A stretch of DNA of 46,829 nt from Bacteroidales bacterium (GTDB lineage: Bacteria; Bacteroidota; Bacteroidia; Bacteroidales; B18-G4): the NCBI GenBank assembly GCA_018401355.1, contig JAGYLD010000010.1, positions 1 through 46,829 of the forward strand. Reading direction: 5' to 3'. Below are positions 1-8,664 of this stretch, piece after piece. The notes under the pieces are model-generated. The model was not told where the DNA came from and did not search any database. It saw only the letters and a program-made list of their open reading frames with translations. Position 1 is the first letter of the stretch. Each line of letters opens with the position of its first letter. The translations under genes and the position numbers were made by a program.

Positions 1-70
1 GGAAGTATACAGGATCAGGTTGTTTCAGATTTGCTAACTTCCGGGATTTGTTGTGATCTCCTGCAAAACA

Positions 71-105
71 AAAGATCGCAGATCAATCTGCGATCTGCGA
101 TCTTT
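71..105. terminator. Perfect 14-bp inverted repeat (hairpin) at the window edge
   Basis: The arms AAAGATCGCAGATC (71-84) and GATCTGCGATCTTT (92-105) are exact reverse complements separated by 7 bases. The hairpin ends in CTTT but has no long T-tract. It could terminate a gene lying to the left of the window, or be a short dispersed palindrome. It lies about 130 bp upstream of the first complete gene. Confidence 0.4.
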
Positions 106-234
106 CATCTGTTCCGATGCATTCACCAACAACCGCCCAATCAATTACCAACCACCACAGAATTATCAGCAATTCATTACCTTTATATCCAGAAACAAAT
201 CCCATAGTTATAACTGGCAGCCGGAGGCTTATTC

Positions 235-2016
235 ATGAAATTTTATTGTACATCTTTATTTTTGATACTCTTTTACCTCTTTCCTCTTGCTCTTCCTGCC
301 CAGGTGATAGATCCGGAGAGAAGGGTTGACTGGGACATTGCAGGTTATGAAGGAAATAATCCTGATCCGGACCTTATTCTTGATGCCACGGATTTTGGTG
401 CTGTTGGTGATAGCCTCACAGATAATTCAGATGCCGTTGGGGATGCTTTGAATGCTTTGAATGGATACCGTGGTGTGGTATATTTTCCACCAGGAACATA
501 TCTTTTCCATTCAACCATAACCATGCCCGACAGTGCCATTATTCGTGGAGAATCATCCAGCCTCACTCATTTTGTGTTTCACCTCGGAGGGGAAGGACAT
601 AACTGCTTTGCCATCTCAAAAGGCCAACCAGGAGATTTTTCAACGGTTGTAAACAATCCTGAAAAGGGCTCATATAAGATCGTTGTTGAAGATCCTGCAT
701 CTTTCACCGGATCTCAGTACGCTGAATTAAGACAAAAGAATGGAGAATGGGACACCAATCCCATTTCCTGGGGACAATATGCGGTTGGACAAATGGTATT
801 CATCACCCATTTATCGGGTGATACTTTGATCATTAAAAATCCGCTTCGCGCAAATTACGAAAGCAACCTTGATCCGGAGATACGCCCCATCACCCCTGCA
901 CATGAAATTGGAATCGAATGCTTGAAAATCAGCAGGCTGGACAATTCAACACAAAGTGTTGGCTACAACATTTACATGGGATTCGCTTCAAATTGCTGGG
1001 TTAAAGGAGTTGAAAGCAACAAAAGTGTTGGAAGCCATATATACCTTACCAGATCAACCAATGTTGAGATCTCAGGATGTTATATTCACCATGCTTTTGA
1101 TTACGATGGATCCGGCACACGGGGTTATGGCATCACCCTCAATATGCATACCGGACAATGCCTCATTGAAAACAACATCCTGAAACACCTGCGACACGCA
1201 CTCATGGTAAAAACCGGAGCAAATGGAAATGTATTTGCCTACAATTATTCCATTGAGCCTTACCGTACAGAACCGGTACATGATTTTTCCGGTGATATTT
1301 CCCTGCATGGTCATTATGCCTTTGCCAACCTTTTTGAAGGAAACATCGTGCAAAACATCATCATAGACCACTACTGGGGACCTTCCGGTCCGTGGAATAC
1401 CATGTTCAGGAACCGCACAGAGCTTTATGGCATCATCATGACGTTTTCTGATACAACCCAAACCAACAACCAGAATTTTGTCGGAAATGAAGTGGTAAAC
1501 AATGAGATCCTCTTTGGAAATTATTTCCTGTCTGGAGAAGAACATTTTGAATACGGCAACAACCTGAAAGGAATCATCCATCCTGAAGGGACCAATAACC
1601 TGGAAGATTCTTCGTATTACAGGAATTCCGTTCCCTTGTTCTGGGACATAACCGACCCCTGGCCACCCATCGGTATTCCCAGTGACACCAATGAATTTAC
1701 CATTCCTGCCAGGCACCGGTACCTTTTTGGAGAAGAAAAAACAGTGTGCAACGATTCCCTATATACGTATCTGGATGAAATTGAAGAACCCTTATTCAGC
1801 ATCTGGCCAAATCCCGGAAAGGGTATTGCTAACTTCCGTTCCTCACCCATACCCCTCCGGATTGAAGTCTATAACCTCCACGGAAAAAAAATTAACGTTT
1901 TCGTAAAAAGAAACCATTCTTTAATATTCCCGGATGGACTGCCTGGCGGAATTTACATTATTCATTTGAAATTCAGCAACAAAGAAGTGACAAACAAATA
2001 CATTCTGATTGAATAA
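235..2016 (+). CDS. T9SS-secreted pectate-lyase-like beta-helix protein
   Basis: A 593-residue exported protein. Residues 1-22 are a signal peptide ending LPAQ. From about residue 50 the motif DFGAVGDSLTDNSDAV, followed by GVVYFPPGTY, is the usual start of the pectate-lyase-superfamily right-handed beta-helix (Pfam Pectate_lyase_3 type). Residues about 225-430 are rich in helix-rung patterns with Asn ladders. The last 80 residues form a type A sorting domain (IWPNPGKG, EVYNLHGKK, LPGGIYIIHL, final KYILIE), which sends proteins out through the type IX system and anchors or releases them at the cell surface. The substrate is probably a polysaccharide, but no catalytic residues could be assigned. 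The fold is also used by hydrolases, lyases and epimerases. It stands alone on the + strand. Confidence 0.8.
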   Translation: MKFYCTSLFLILFYLFPLALPAQVIDPERRVDWDIAGYEGNNPDPDLILDATDFGAVGDSLTDNSDAVGDALNALNGYRGVVYFPPGTYLFHSTITMPDSAIIRGESSSLTHFVFHLGGEGHNCFAISKGQPGDFSTVVNNPEKGSYKIVVEDPASFTGSQYAELRQKNGEWDTNPISWGQYAVGQMVFITHLSGDTLIIKNPLRANYESNLDPEIRPITPAHEIGIECLKISRLDNSTQSVGYNIYMGFASNCWVKGVESNKSVGSHIYLTRSTNVEISGCYIHHAFDYDGSGTRGYGITLNMHTGQCLIENNILKHLRHALMVKTGANGNVFAYNYSIEPYRTEPVHDFSGDISLHGHYAFANLFEGNIVQNIIIDHYWGPSGPWNTMFRNRTELYGIIMTFSDTTQTNNQNFVGNEVVNNEILFGNYFLSGEEHFEYGNNLKGIIHPEGTNNLEDSSYYRNSVPLFWDITDPWPPIGIPSDTNEFTIPARHRYLFGEEKTVCNDSLYTYLDEIEEPLFSIWPNPGKGIANFRSSPIPLRIEVYNLHGKKINVFVKRNHSLIFPDGLPGGIYIIHLKFSNKEVTNKYILIE

Positions 2017-2220
2017 TTGTTTTATCCTTATCCGGGATTTTAATAAATTCCATGCATAAAATAAATTCCTGTTTACATTTTAAAAATATTTTAGTAATTT
2101 AGTTGTGTCGTCAGAAGTTGTTAATTACTAAATTTACGAGTACATTATCTTATCTAAACCCTGCGTTTCAAGCAATTAAAAATTGGAACCATTGTTTAAA
2201 ATTTTTTAAAAAGCAGAATT

Positions 2221-2811
2221 ATGAAAAAATCATTTACCAAGATTTCAGTGATTGCCCTGGCTATAGCCATGACCGGCGTTGTTTTTCAGGGTTGTAAATC
2301 AAAAAAGGACGCTCCTTCACCGGAAGGGGAGGTGGAAATTACGCAACATTGTTCAGGTCCTGAATTTCAGACCAATAATGAGTATTTCAGGGCAAGTCAG
2401 GTAGGAGAAAGCCTCGACCAGGCTGTTTCAAAGAAGAAAGCACTCAGCAATGCCAAAGCTGATCTTGCAGGATTCATCGAAACTACACTCAAGGCAACCT
2501 TCGACAATTATGTAAACTCAAGGGAGCTTAACAATGTCGAAGAAGTTGAAGAACGCTATGAAGGCCTTTCAAGGGAAGTAGTCAACCAGAAACTCAATGG
2601 AATCCGAACAATCTGCGAAAAGCTTACCAAGACTACCGAAGGCAAATACAAAACGTACATCGCTATTGAACTGGCCGGTGACGAGATCATGTCAGCCATG
2701 AACCAGCGTCTTCCTTCCGATGCCAAGTTGAAGATCGATTACGACTACGAAAAGTTCAAAGAAACTTTCAACGAAGAAATGGAGAAAATGGAACAACAGA
2801 AGGGTTATTAA
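2221..2811 (+). CDS. LPP20-like lipoprotein
   Basis: A 196-residue lipoprotein. The N-terminus is a basic start, a hydrophobic stretch and the lipobox VFQGC (Cys25), so it is probably anchored in the envelope. The stretch from about residue 55 (EYFRASQVGES, then alternating Ala/Lys helix KKKALSNAKADLAGFIE) resembles the LPP20 family, in which an alpha/beta domain begins with a strand followed by a long Ala-rich helix. The C-terminal 30 residues are highly charged. It is first in a co-directional cluster that also holds a second LPP20-like protein (2976), a transglutaminase-like protein, a caspase-fold protein and an LPP20/DUF4384 protein (10382), so a shared role is likely. The molecular function of LPP20 domains is unknown. 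Confidence 0.65.
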   Translation: MKKSFTKISVIALAIAMTGVVFQGCKSKKDAPSPEGEVEITQHCSGPEFQTNNEYFRASQVGESLDQAVSKKKALSNAKADLAGFIETTLKATFDNYVNSRELNNVEEVEERYEGLSREVVNQKLNGIRTICEKLTKTTEGKYKTYIAIELAGDEIMSAMNQRLPSDAKLKIDYDYEKFKETFNEEMEKMEQQKGY

Positions 2812-2833
2812 TCTTTTCTGTCTGAACATTGAC

Positions 2834-2933
2834 AAGCTGTCTCAAAATCTTTGCATCATTTCTGTACATGGCTTTGGTTCTGACCCTTCAGATCCGGAGA
2901 TACCAGAAAAAAACTCAGGGTTTGAGACAGCTT
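2834..2933. repeat. MITE-like element with 13-bp terminal inverted repeats
   Basis: AAGCTGTCTCAAA (2834-2846) and TTTGAGACAGCTT (2921-2933) are perfect inverted repeats flanking 74 bp of noncoding sequence between two genes. Similar GAGACAGC-type ends are, from memory, found on several IS families. There is no open frame inside and no obvious target-site duplication. It is either a miniature transposable element or a long-range hairpin in the intercistronic RNA. Confidence 0.4.
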
Positions 2934-2975
2934 CATCTCTAAACCACAAGTTCCATCCATATCCTGTTTTCCGTT

Positions 2976-4010
2976 ATGAAAGTTGCACCCATCATCTGCC
3001 TGCTGTTGCTAACATGTAACCTGTGGGTTTTCTCACAGGAAGAAGACTCCAATACCTATAAGGACTACAAGAATTTCCTGGAAACATTTCATTCAGAACT
3101 GGATGAATACAGTGAGCCCATGGCTGAAACCGACTCACCTTACATGGTTACCAATCCTGAACCTTTACCTGATTTCTTCTCTTCAATACCCAATTCCGGA
3201 TCAAGCATCATTTATGCTGTGGGCATTTCTGATCCCTTTATGGCGAGGGAAGAAGGAAGGAAACTTGCCCTTTTAAGGGCCAAATCGATGCTGGCCATTC
3301 AAAAAGCATCCGTTGTTAAGCACATGTCTGATTATTTCATCAATGAACGCATCAATAACCAGGCTGAAGATATTTCAGGCAAGTACATTGATTTCTATAT
3401 GATCACCTCTGCATTAACTTATGACAGTGTGGACATTGAGATCCTTGCTGACACTGTAAACCGCTATGGCGAAACCATGATGCTGGTAAAATATACGCCT
3501 GAACCCAACCATGCAACAGATACACTCATCAGCATTGGTGAATGCCTTAGCTCTGAGATCCGGGATAACAGCCGCTATGAAGTAAACCATCGAATAGAGC
3601 TGAGCAGCGAAAATAAGTCCGGATTAAAAAAAGGAACAGACAATTTTAATTTCATAAGCCTCCGGGTGCAAAAGGCTTATGAAGTGAACTCCTCTTTTAA
3701 AGGAAAAAAGATTGCACCACCCTCCTACACACTCAGGTATAAAAGTACTGTTGAAGAAGAGCCCGGCAATTCCCATGTTTCCTATCTCTCCGACGGATTA
3801 TGGAATGCCTATGTCGAAGCTTTCTTCAAACATCTTTTTATACAGGCCAAGATGTATGCCACCAAGGTTAAGACAACCGGAGATTACCACTCCTCCACAA
3901 CAAAAAATCTGAACAGGGAAATTACCCGCAGCCAGCAATACTTCAGGCTGGATAAAGTCAGCATCCTGGAAAACAGGATGTATGTGAATGTTAATTTTCT
4001 AAATGAATAA
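2976..4010 (+). CDS. Secreted LPP20-like domain protein
   Basis: A 344-residue protein with a signal peptide (residues 1-20, ending WVFSQ). At residues about 75-125 the pattern SIIYAVGISDPF followed by AREEGRKLALLRAKSMLAI is typical of an LPP20-type domain: a YAVG strand leading into an Ala-rich helix. The remaining 200 residues are not recognisable by eye. Only 3 bases separate its stop from the start of the 885-residue transglutaminase-like gene, so the two are almost certainly cotranscribed and probably act together in the periplasm or at the outer membrane. It differs from its upstream neighbour in being larger and having no lipobox. The function is unknown. Confidence 0.65.
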   Translation: MKVAPIICLLLLTCNLWVFSQEEDSNTYKDYKNFLETFHSELDEYSEPMAETDSPYMVTNPEPLPDFFSSIPNSGSSIIYAVGISDPFMAREEGRKLALLRAKSMLAIQKASVVKHMSDYFINERINNQAEDISGKYIDFYMITSALTYDSVDIEILADTVNRYGETMMLVKYTPEPNHATDTLISIGECLSSEIRDNSRYEVNHRIELSSENKSGLKKGTDNFNFISLRVQKAYEVNSSFKGKKIAPPSYTLRYKSTVEEEPGNSHVSYLSDGLWNAYVEAFFKHLFIQAKMYATKVKTTGDYHSSTTKNLNREITRSQQYFRLDKVSILENRMYVNVNFLNE

Positions 4011-4013
4011 GCC

Positions 4014-6671
4014 ATGAAAATCAAACAATCAATATCAGTCTTTGTGATCTTACTTTCAATGGTTCTGTCCATCAGCACACAAGCCCAGACCTTTGAAGAG
4101 TTTAAGAAACAACGACAGCAGGAACTCCAGGACATGAAACAAAAGCAAAAGGAGTTCCTGGAAAAAATGCAAAAGGAATTTGATAATTACGTTGAACAAC
4201 GTGACAAAGAGTATGCCGATTACCTGAAGAAGGAATGGGAACAATTCAACCTCTTCAAGGAGCGAAAGCCCATTGAGCGTCCAAAGCCTGATCTCATGCC
4301 CAAATTCGAGCCTGAGCAGGTGGAAAGGGAACCATTGGGCAAGATGCCAACCATCGACAAAGTACTGCAAATACAAGCCGACCCGGAAAAAGAGACCATC
4401 CTGCCAAGGGTGATGAAATCGGAGGTTGTGATCAGCAATCCCTACACTTACGAAACAGAGTTTTACGGAAACCACCTGACATACGAATGGGAAGAAGATC
4501 TCGCTACCTTCAACGGTGGCGGGCAAATGAACTCAAACACTATTAGCGCCTTTTTCGAAACATTGAGCAACACCGGCTATTCTTCTCTTATCAACCAGCT
4601 TCTTGAGGATAAGTTTATAATGAACCTCAACGACTGGGCGTATTACCAGCTTACAGGGAAAGTAGCTGAATCTGTTTACCCGAACTCGGTGAATTCTGCA
4701 AGGCTGATGCAGTGGTTTCTCATGCTTCAATCAGGTTACAAGGTAAAAGTAGCTTATTCAGGGGAAGAGATCTGCCTGCTGGTTCCAAGTTACCAGACAA
4801 TCTATTTTAACCGGTTCATTGCGCTGGGCGGACAGACTTATTACCTCATGAATGATATACAGGGCGACGAGCTCTTCACTTACGAAAAAGATCTTCCTGA
4901 TGCCAATCAGATCATCGACTTCAACATATACAATGCCCTGAATTTTGCACCGGCTCCAAAAAACAGGCAGATCAACTTCACATACAATAATAAAACACTC
5001 AACCTGGATGTTGCTTACAACCAAAACCTCATAAATTTTTACAGTGATTATCCCATTGTTGATATCAATGTATACTTCAACGCTGCCATGGATGCGCAAT
5101 CAAAGGAATCCATTGCTGAGGCCATGATGCCCGTCATTGCTGATATGACGCAGGTCCAGGCTGTAAGTTACCTCCTGAATTTCGTTCAGAACGCATTTGA
5201 ATACAAGATCGACGAAGAACAGTTTGGCAAGGAAAAGTTTTTCTTCCCCGTCGAAGTGTTTCATTATCCTTATTCTGACTGTGAAGATCGTTCGGCCCTG
5301 TTTGCGTATCTGATTTCTGAGTTGCTTGACATGAAATCCGTCGGGCTTGCATATTCAGGACACGTTGCCACAGCGGTACATATGACTGACCCGGTGGAAG
5401 GAGATTTCCTGGTATTCAAGAACGAAAAATATATGATTGCTGACCCCACCTACATCAATGCACCCCTTGGCATGACCATGCCTGAGTACCGAAACGCTGA
5501 CGCGGAAGTGATCGAACGGCTTAATATCAGATACATGAAAGAACAGGCCGACCGTTTCTGGGACCTGGCCATGAAATCCAACGGACACCGTGGTGGTAAT
5601 TTCAATGATATTGTGATTGATAACGATGGCAACGCTTACCTTGCGGGATATGTAACAGGAAAAGCCAATTTTGACGGTCGTGATTTTGAAGGTCCCGAAG
5701 ATAGCCGCAGGATGTTCGTGGTAAAGTATAACGCTGAAGGCAATGTGGAATGGGTAGACGTCTTTGGCGGTGATGGCGAATCCACAGGATTTGCGGTGGC
5801 AATGGATCCGAACGGTTTCCTTGTAGCTTCCGGATCTTTTAATGGAAGAGTAAGTCCTGGAGAAGCAGACCTGATGCTAACTGCCGGCGAAAACAAAAGC
5901 GACGTGATGGTGGCCAAATATAATCCTCTTGGCAGGCTGATCTGGGCCAAAAAAGCAGGATTGGATAGATACCATCAGGATACCTATCTGAGTTATGTAA
6001 CATGGTTCAACACCAACGGAACCCATGAGAAAAATCAGTTGTTTAATGAAAATGAAGCTTTCCGTAACTATGGCCTGAAAACGGATCCAAGCGGAAAGAT
6101 CTTTTTCGCGGGTGCCTTCAACAGAACAACCGGCATGAACTACACCACCGCCAGCTTTGCCGAAGGTAAGGTAGTAAACCCGGTAGAAAGCCTGAAATCA
6201 GAAAACGATATGCTGATCAAACAAAACTATGAACGCACGATCGCCGGTTTGTTTGCCGTCACCAACCTGATGAATTATTCAGGATACAGGATCTCCGGCA
6301 GGGATGCGCAATTGGCACTCGACAGATATAATCCCAACTTTAAGAAACGTTACAGCTCGATCTATGATAATATGGGTAAGATCAATTTCATTGTGAATGA
6401 TAACGGAATTGTTAAGATACAAACCTCAGATGGAAGTTCCGTAAATATCGACAAAGTAAAAATCAGCAACGGCGCCAGGATCCAGGTGTTGAACTTTGAT
6501 AGCGGCGATGCCCAGGTGGATGTTCTGGGTGGAATTGTCGTCGGAAAAATGATAGTCTGGTACGATCTCAACTTTGTCAGGCTTTATAAAAAATCAGGTG
6601 ATCTTTTGTTTGATTATGACTCCGATCATTCGCAAAAGGTGATGAACCTGAAAGAGGATATATTGGATTAG
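4014..6671 (+). CDS. Exported coiled-coil / transglutaminase-like / beta-propeller protein
   Basis: An 885-residue protein with a signal peptide ending TQAQ (about 1-25). Residues 26-85 are almost purely Lys/Glu/Gln and should form a coiled coil. A central region carries a transglutaminase-like triad: Cys423 in YSDCEDRSALF, His450 or His456 in YSGHVATAVHM, and Asp477 in IADPTY. This is the papain-like fold used for peptide or isopeptide chemistry. Residues about 540-650 contain SBBP-type beta-propeller repeats (VIDNDGNAYLAGYVTG, VAMDPNGFLVASGSFNG, each followed by VKYN or AKYN). The tail is unassigned. It follows the 2976 gene by 3 bases. Peptidase, cross-linker or protein-binding roles are all possible. 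The intact triad argues for catalysis. Confidence 0.75.
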   Translation: MKIKQSISVFVILLSMVLSISTQAQTFEEFKKQRQQELQDMKQKQKEFLEKMQKEFDNYVEQRDKEYADYLKKEWEQFNLFKERKPIERPKPDLMPKFEPEQVEREPLGKMPTIDKVLQIQADPEKETILPRVMKSEVVISNPYTYETEFYGNHLTYEWEEDLATFNGGGQMNSNTISAFFETLSNTGYSSLINQLLEDKFIMNLNDWAYYQLTGKVAESVYPNSVNSARLMQWFLMLQSGYKVKVAYSGEEICLLVPSYQTIYFNRFIALGGQTYYLMNDIQGDELFTYEKDLPDANQIIDFNIYNALNFAPAPKNRQINFTYNNKTLNLDVAYNQNLINFYSDYPIVDINVYFNAAMDAQSKESIAEAMMPVIADMTQVQAVSYLLNFVQNAFEYKIDEEQFGKEKFFFPVEVFHYPYSDCEDRSALFAYLISELLDMKSVGLAYSGHVATAVHMTDPVEGDFLVFKNEKYMIADPTYINAPLGMTMPEYRNADAEVIERLNIRYMKEQADRFWDLAMKSNGHRGGNFNDIVIDNDGNAYLAGYVTGKANFDGRDFEGPEDSRRMFVVKYNAEGNVEWVDVFGGDGESTGFAVAMDPNGFLVASGSFNGRVSPGEADLMLTAGENKSDVMVAKYNPLGRLIWAKKAGLDRYHQDTYLSYVTWFNTNGTHEKNQLFNENEAFRNYGLKTDPSGKIFFAGAFNRTTGMNYTTASFAEGKVVNPVESLKSENDMLIKQNYERTIAGLFAVTNLMNYSGYRISGRDAQLALDRYNPNFKKRYSSIYDNMGKINFIVNDNGIVKIQTSDGSSVNIDKVKISNGARIQVLNFDSGDAQVDVLGGIVVGKMIVWYDLNFVRLYKKSGDLLFDYDSDHSQKVMNLKEDILD

Positions 6672-6716
6672 GGATTAGGGGGTTGGGAGATTTAAGGATT
6701 TTAATACTAATATGAT

Positions 6717-7394
6717 ATGAAAAGACTTTTACCTGGAAAATTACTGATAAGCTTGTTTGCTGTGGGTTTGATGTTTACGGCCTGCAAACAGATCGACATG
6801 GAAAGGGTACCATATGTGGTAACCAACCCGCCTGATCCTGTATTTACAACAAGTGCTACTGCCAATGGCATCGTGTCCGATATGGGCGACGGTATTGTTT
6901 CTGAATATGGTTTTTGCTATGATGTTTTTCCCAATATACCAGAAGTTGATGGACCAAGATACTACTTCAATGGTAGCCCGGGAAGTACAGGAGAGTTTCA
7001 AATAAATATTGATGGATTAACAGCAGGCACCAAATATTATATACGGGCATATATGGAAACAACACAAGGCCGGGTTTATGGATCGCCGGTAGAATTTGTC
7101 ACTTCAGGCGGATCAACGCCAAATCCAAGATGGTTTTCATATTATGTTGGAGCAGATGCCCAATCAGGTGTTGGCAGGACCGGCGGTGGAAATTTTGATG
7201 CAGCCATCCGCGTCCCTGCGTCTGTAATCGCTGATTTTCAAGGTTTTAACACAACCAGAATAGCATTTTATGCCTGGGATCCTGACCCGGGGATGGAATA
7301 TTTTCTTGTGGTCTGGCAAGGCCCTCTGACCAATAGTGAATGGATTGTTGCGCCACTTGCTCCTGATGCCACGGCGCTCACACACCTGGAATGA
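6717..7394 (+). CDS. Lipoprotein with fibronectin-like domain, 3' end lost to frameshift
   Basis: The readable part is 225 residues. It has a signal peptide with a probable lipobox (LMFTAC, Cys23). Residues 35-110 match the Bacteroidota fibronectin type III-like pattern (TTSATANGIVSDMGDG, ISEYGFCYD-like, LTAGTKYYIRAYMETTQGRVYGSPVEFVTS). A second domain follows (PRWFSYYVG, GGGNFDAAIRVPA, RIAFYAWDP, YFLVVWQG). The frame stops at 7392-7394. The coherent continuation HTWNEYTLP is in another frame from 7381, and NWVIKGYITNQ returns to the original frame at 7584, ending at 7715. The natural product was therefore probably about 330 residues. The break is either a true mutation or an assembly error. 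It is likely surface exposed; the ligand is unknown. Confidence 0.65.
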   Translation: MKRLLPGKLLISLFAVGLMFTACKQIDMERVPYVVTNPPDPVFTTSATANGIVSDMGDGIVSEYGFCYDVFPNIPEVDGPRYYFNGSPGSTGEFQINIDGLTAGTKYYIRAYMETTQGRVYGSPVEFVTSGGSTPNPRWFSYYVGADAQSGVGRTGGGNFDAAIRVPASVIADFQGFNTTRIAFYAWDPDPGMEYFLVVWQGPLTNSEWIVAPLAPDATALTHLE

Positions 7395-7715
7395 ATATAC
7401 ATTGCCAACTCAGTCCAGTTAACACTACAAGGACCCTAGTTTGGGGTTTGCCCACACGTGGTTAACCAACCGGAAGCACTCTACACATTCTTTTAGAGTT
7501 GATCTATGAGCGATCATAAGAGCGACCTACTCACCGGATGAGGCGAACTGGGTTTCAATATCCCGGGGAATATTCTATCAGCAAACTGGGTCATCAAGGG
7601 ATATATCACCAACCAGAAAGGTGAAGAGGAATTCTCTATTGGATACGGTGGGATTATACCTGTTGAGAAAGACCTTCGGAGAACACAAGGAATACAAAAT
7701 CTGCCGAACCGTTAA
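7395..7715 (+). pseudogene. Frameshifted 3' remnant of the 6717 lipoprotein gene
   Basis: No single frame is open here. Coherent protein-like pieces appear in more than one frame: HTWNEYTLPTQ from 7381, then from about 7566 NIPGNILSANWVIKGYITNQ, GEEEFSIGYGG and LRRTQGIQNLPNR, ending in TAA at 7713-7715. The last piece is in the frame of the upstream lipoprotein, so at least two compensating indels and some stop codons lie between. It is read as the carboxyl end of that lipoprotein. Confidence 0.55.
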
Positions 7716-7759
7716 GTAAAATAATTAAAAGGAAGACGCTGACATTAAATAGCTTTCTC

Positions 7760-8619
7760 ATGAAGACACTATTCCATAAACTTACTATAGCAATATTGTT
7801 TTTATTGTTTACCCTACTCTATCTTTGCCCAGTCCAACGAAGAATCACCCTTTTCTTGTGGTTTTACGGGATGGAAACCCTGGTTATCGTTTATGACATA
7901 ATCAACTACAAGTCGAACGAGACATTCGACATTTTGGGTCAAGATCTACAAAGCCTCTAGCGGAAAAATGCCTACCTCTATTACAGGCGATATTGGAAAC
8001 GGGGTAGAAAGGAAGCCAAAGGCAACCCGGATCGTCTGGGATATGGCTGCCGATAATGTGCGCAGATGAAGAGATATTTGTACTTGGAGGTGATGGGAAA
8101 ATCAAGCCTTGCAGGGGCTGCAAAACCTGCTCAAACTGAAGAACCAAAGTCAAAGGAGACAGAAGGTCAGTGTAATTGGCTGTATGGCCTTTTCGGCGCT
8201 AACTTCACTTTTGCTGGGATGGGCAATACTGTTGCATAAAGAGCGGTGGAGCTTACTGGCTGATCGGTGTAAGGATGGCATGGTAGCCGGTGCCATCATT
8301 ATGAACAGTTAACACAACAACATGGAAGATTACAGAAAAAGAAGGTGATCCTGCAACAAGGGATGACCTATACAATGCACAAGATTCCCAGCGTACCTTG
8401 CATCCAATGCTCAGCATCCTGGCCATCAACGTCTGGAGCTGGATATTCTCTCTGGACTGGTTTTGCCACAAGCTGGAAAAGTGAACAGGAACTACCAGGA
8501 ACAGGAGGAAAACTGCTGCCTCGCAGGTGATATTATAATCCCGGTACACAAAAGCGCCCATGGTAGGGATCCACTAGATTCTAAGAAACTACAACATAAA
8601 TCAGCACCATAGAAAATAA
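7760..8619 (+). pseudogene. Frameshifted 5' part of the caspase-family gene
   Basis: Pieces of one protein are scattered over three frames. A signal peptide and YDIINYKSNETFDI lie in frame 7760 (to about 7935). KIYKASSGKMPTSITGDIGN and RIVWDMAADN lie in the next frame, ending in TGA at 8067-8069. AKPAQTEEPKSKE, NWLYGLFGANFTFAG follow, ending at 8239. SGGAYWLIGVRMAW follows, ending at 8286. Finally DPATRDDLYNAQDSQRTLHP, SILAINVWSWIFSLDWF, ending at 8484, lies in the same frame as the downstream caspase-fold protein. The natural gene probably ran from 7760 to 10314 as one exported protein of about 850 residues. The N-terminal piece resembles an Ig-like domain common in Bacteroidota exported proteins. 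Damage may be real decay or local sequencing error. Confidence 0.55.
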
Positions 8620-8664
8620 AACTTCTCATCGTATTTCTGGCTGTCTGGCACGGTTGACGGACAG

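Noticed and set aside
1072-1716. 214-codon frame antisense to the beta-helix gene
   Set aside because: The sense strand is a recognisable exported protein, and the antisense has no coherent features.
8567-8577. GGATCCACTAG, resembling a cloning-vector polylinker
   Set aside because: Only 11 bases match and the following bases diverge, so it is probably chance, though it lies in the damaged region and deserves care if reads are examined.
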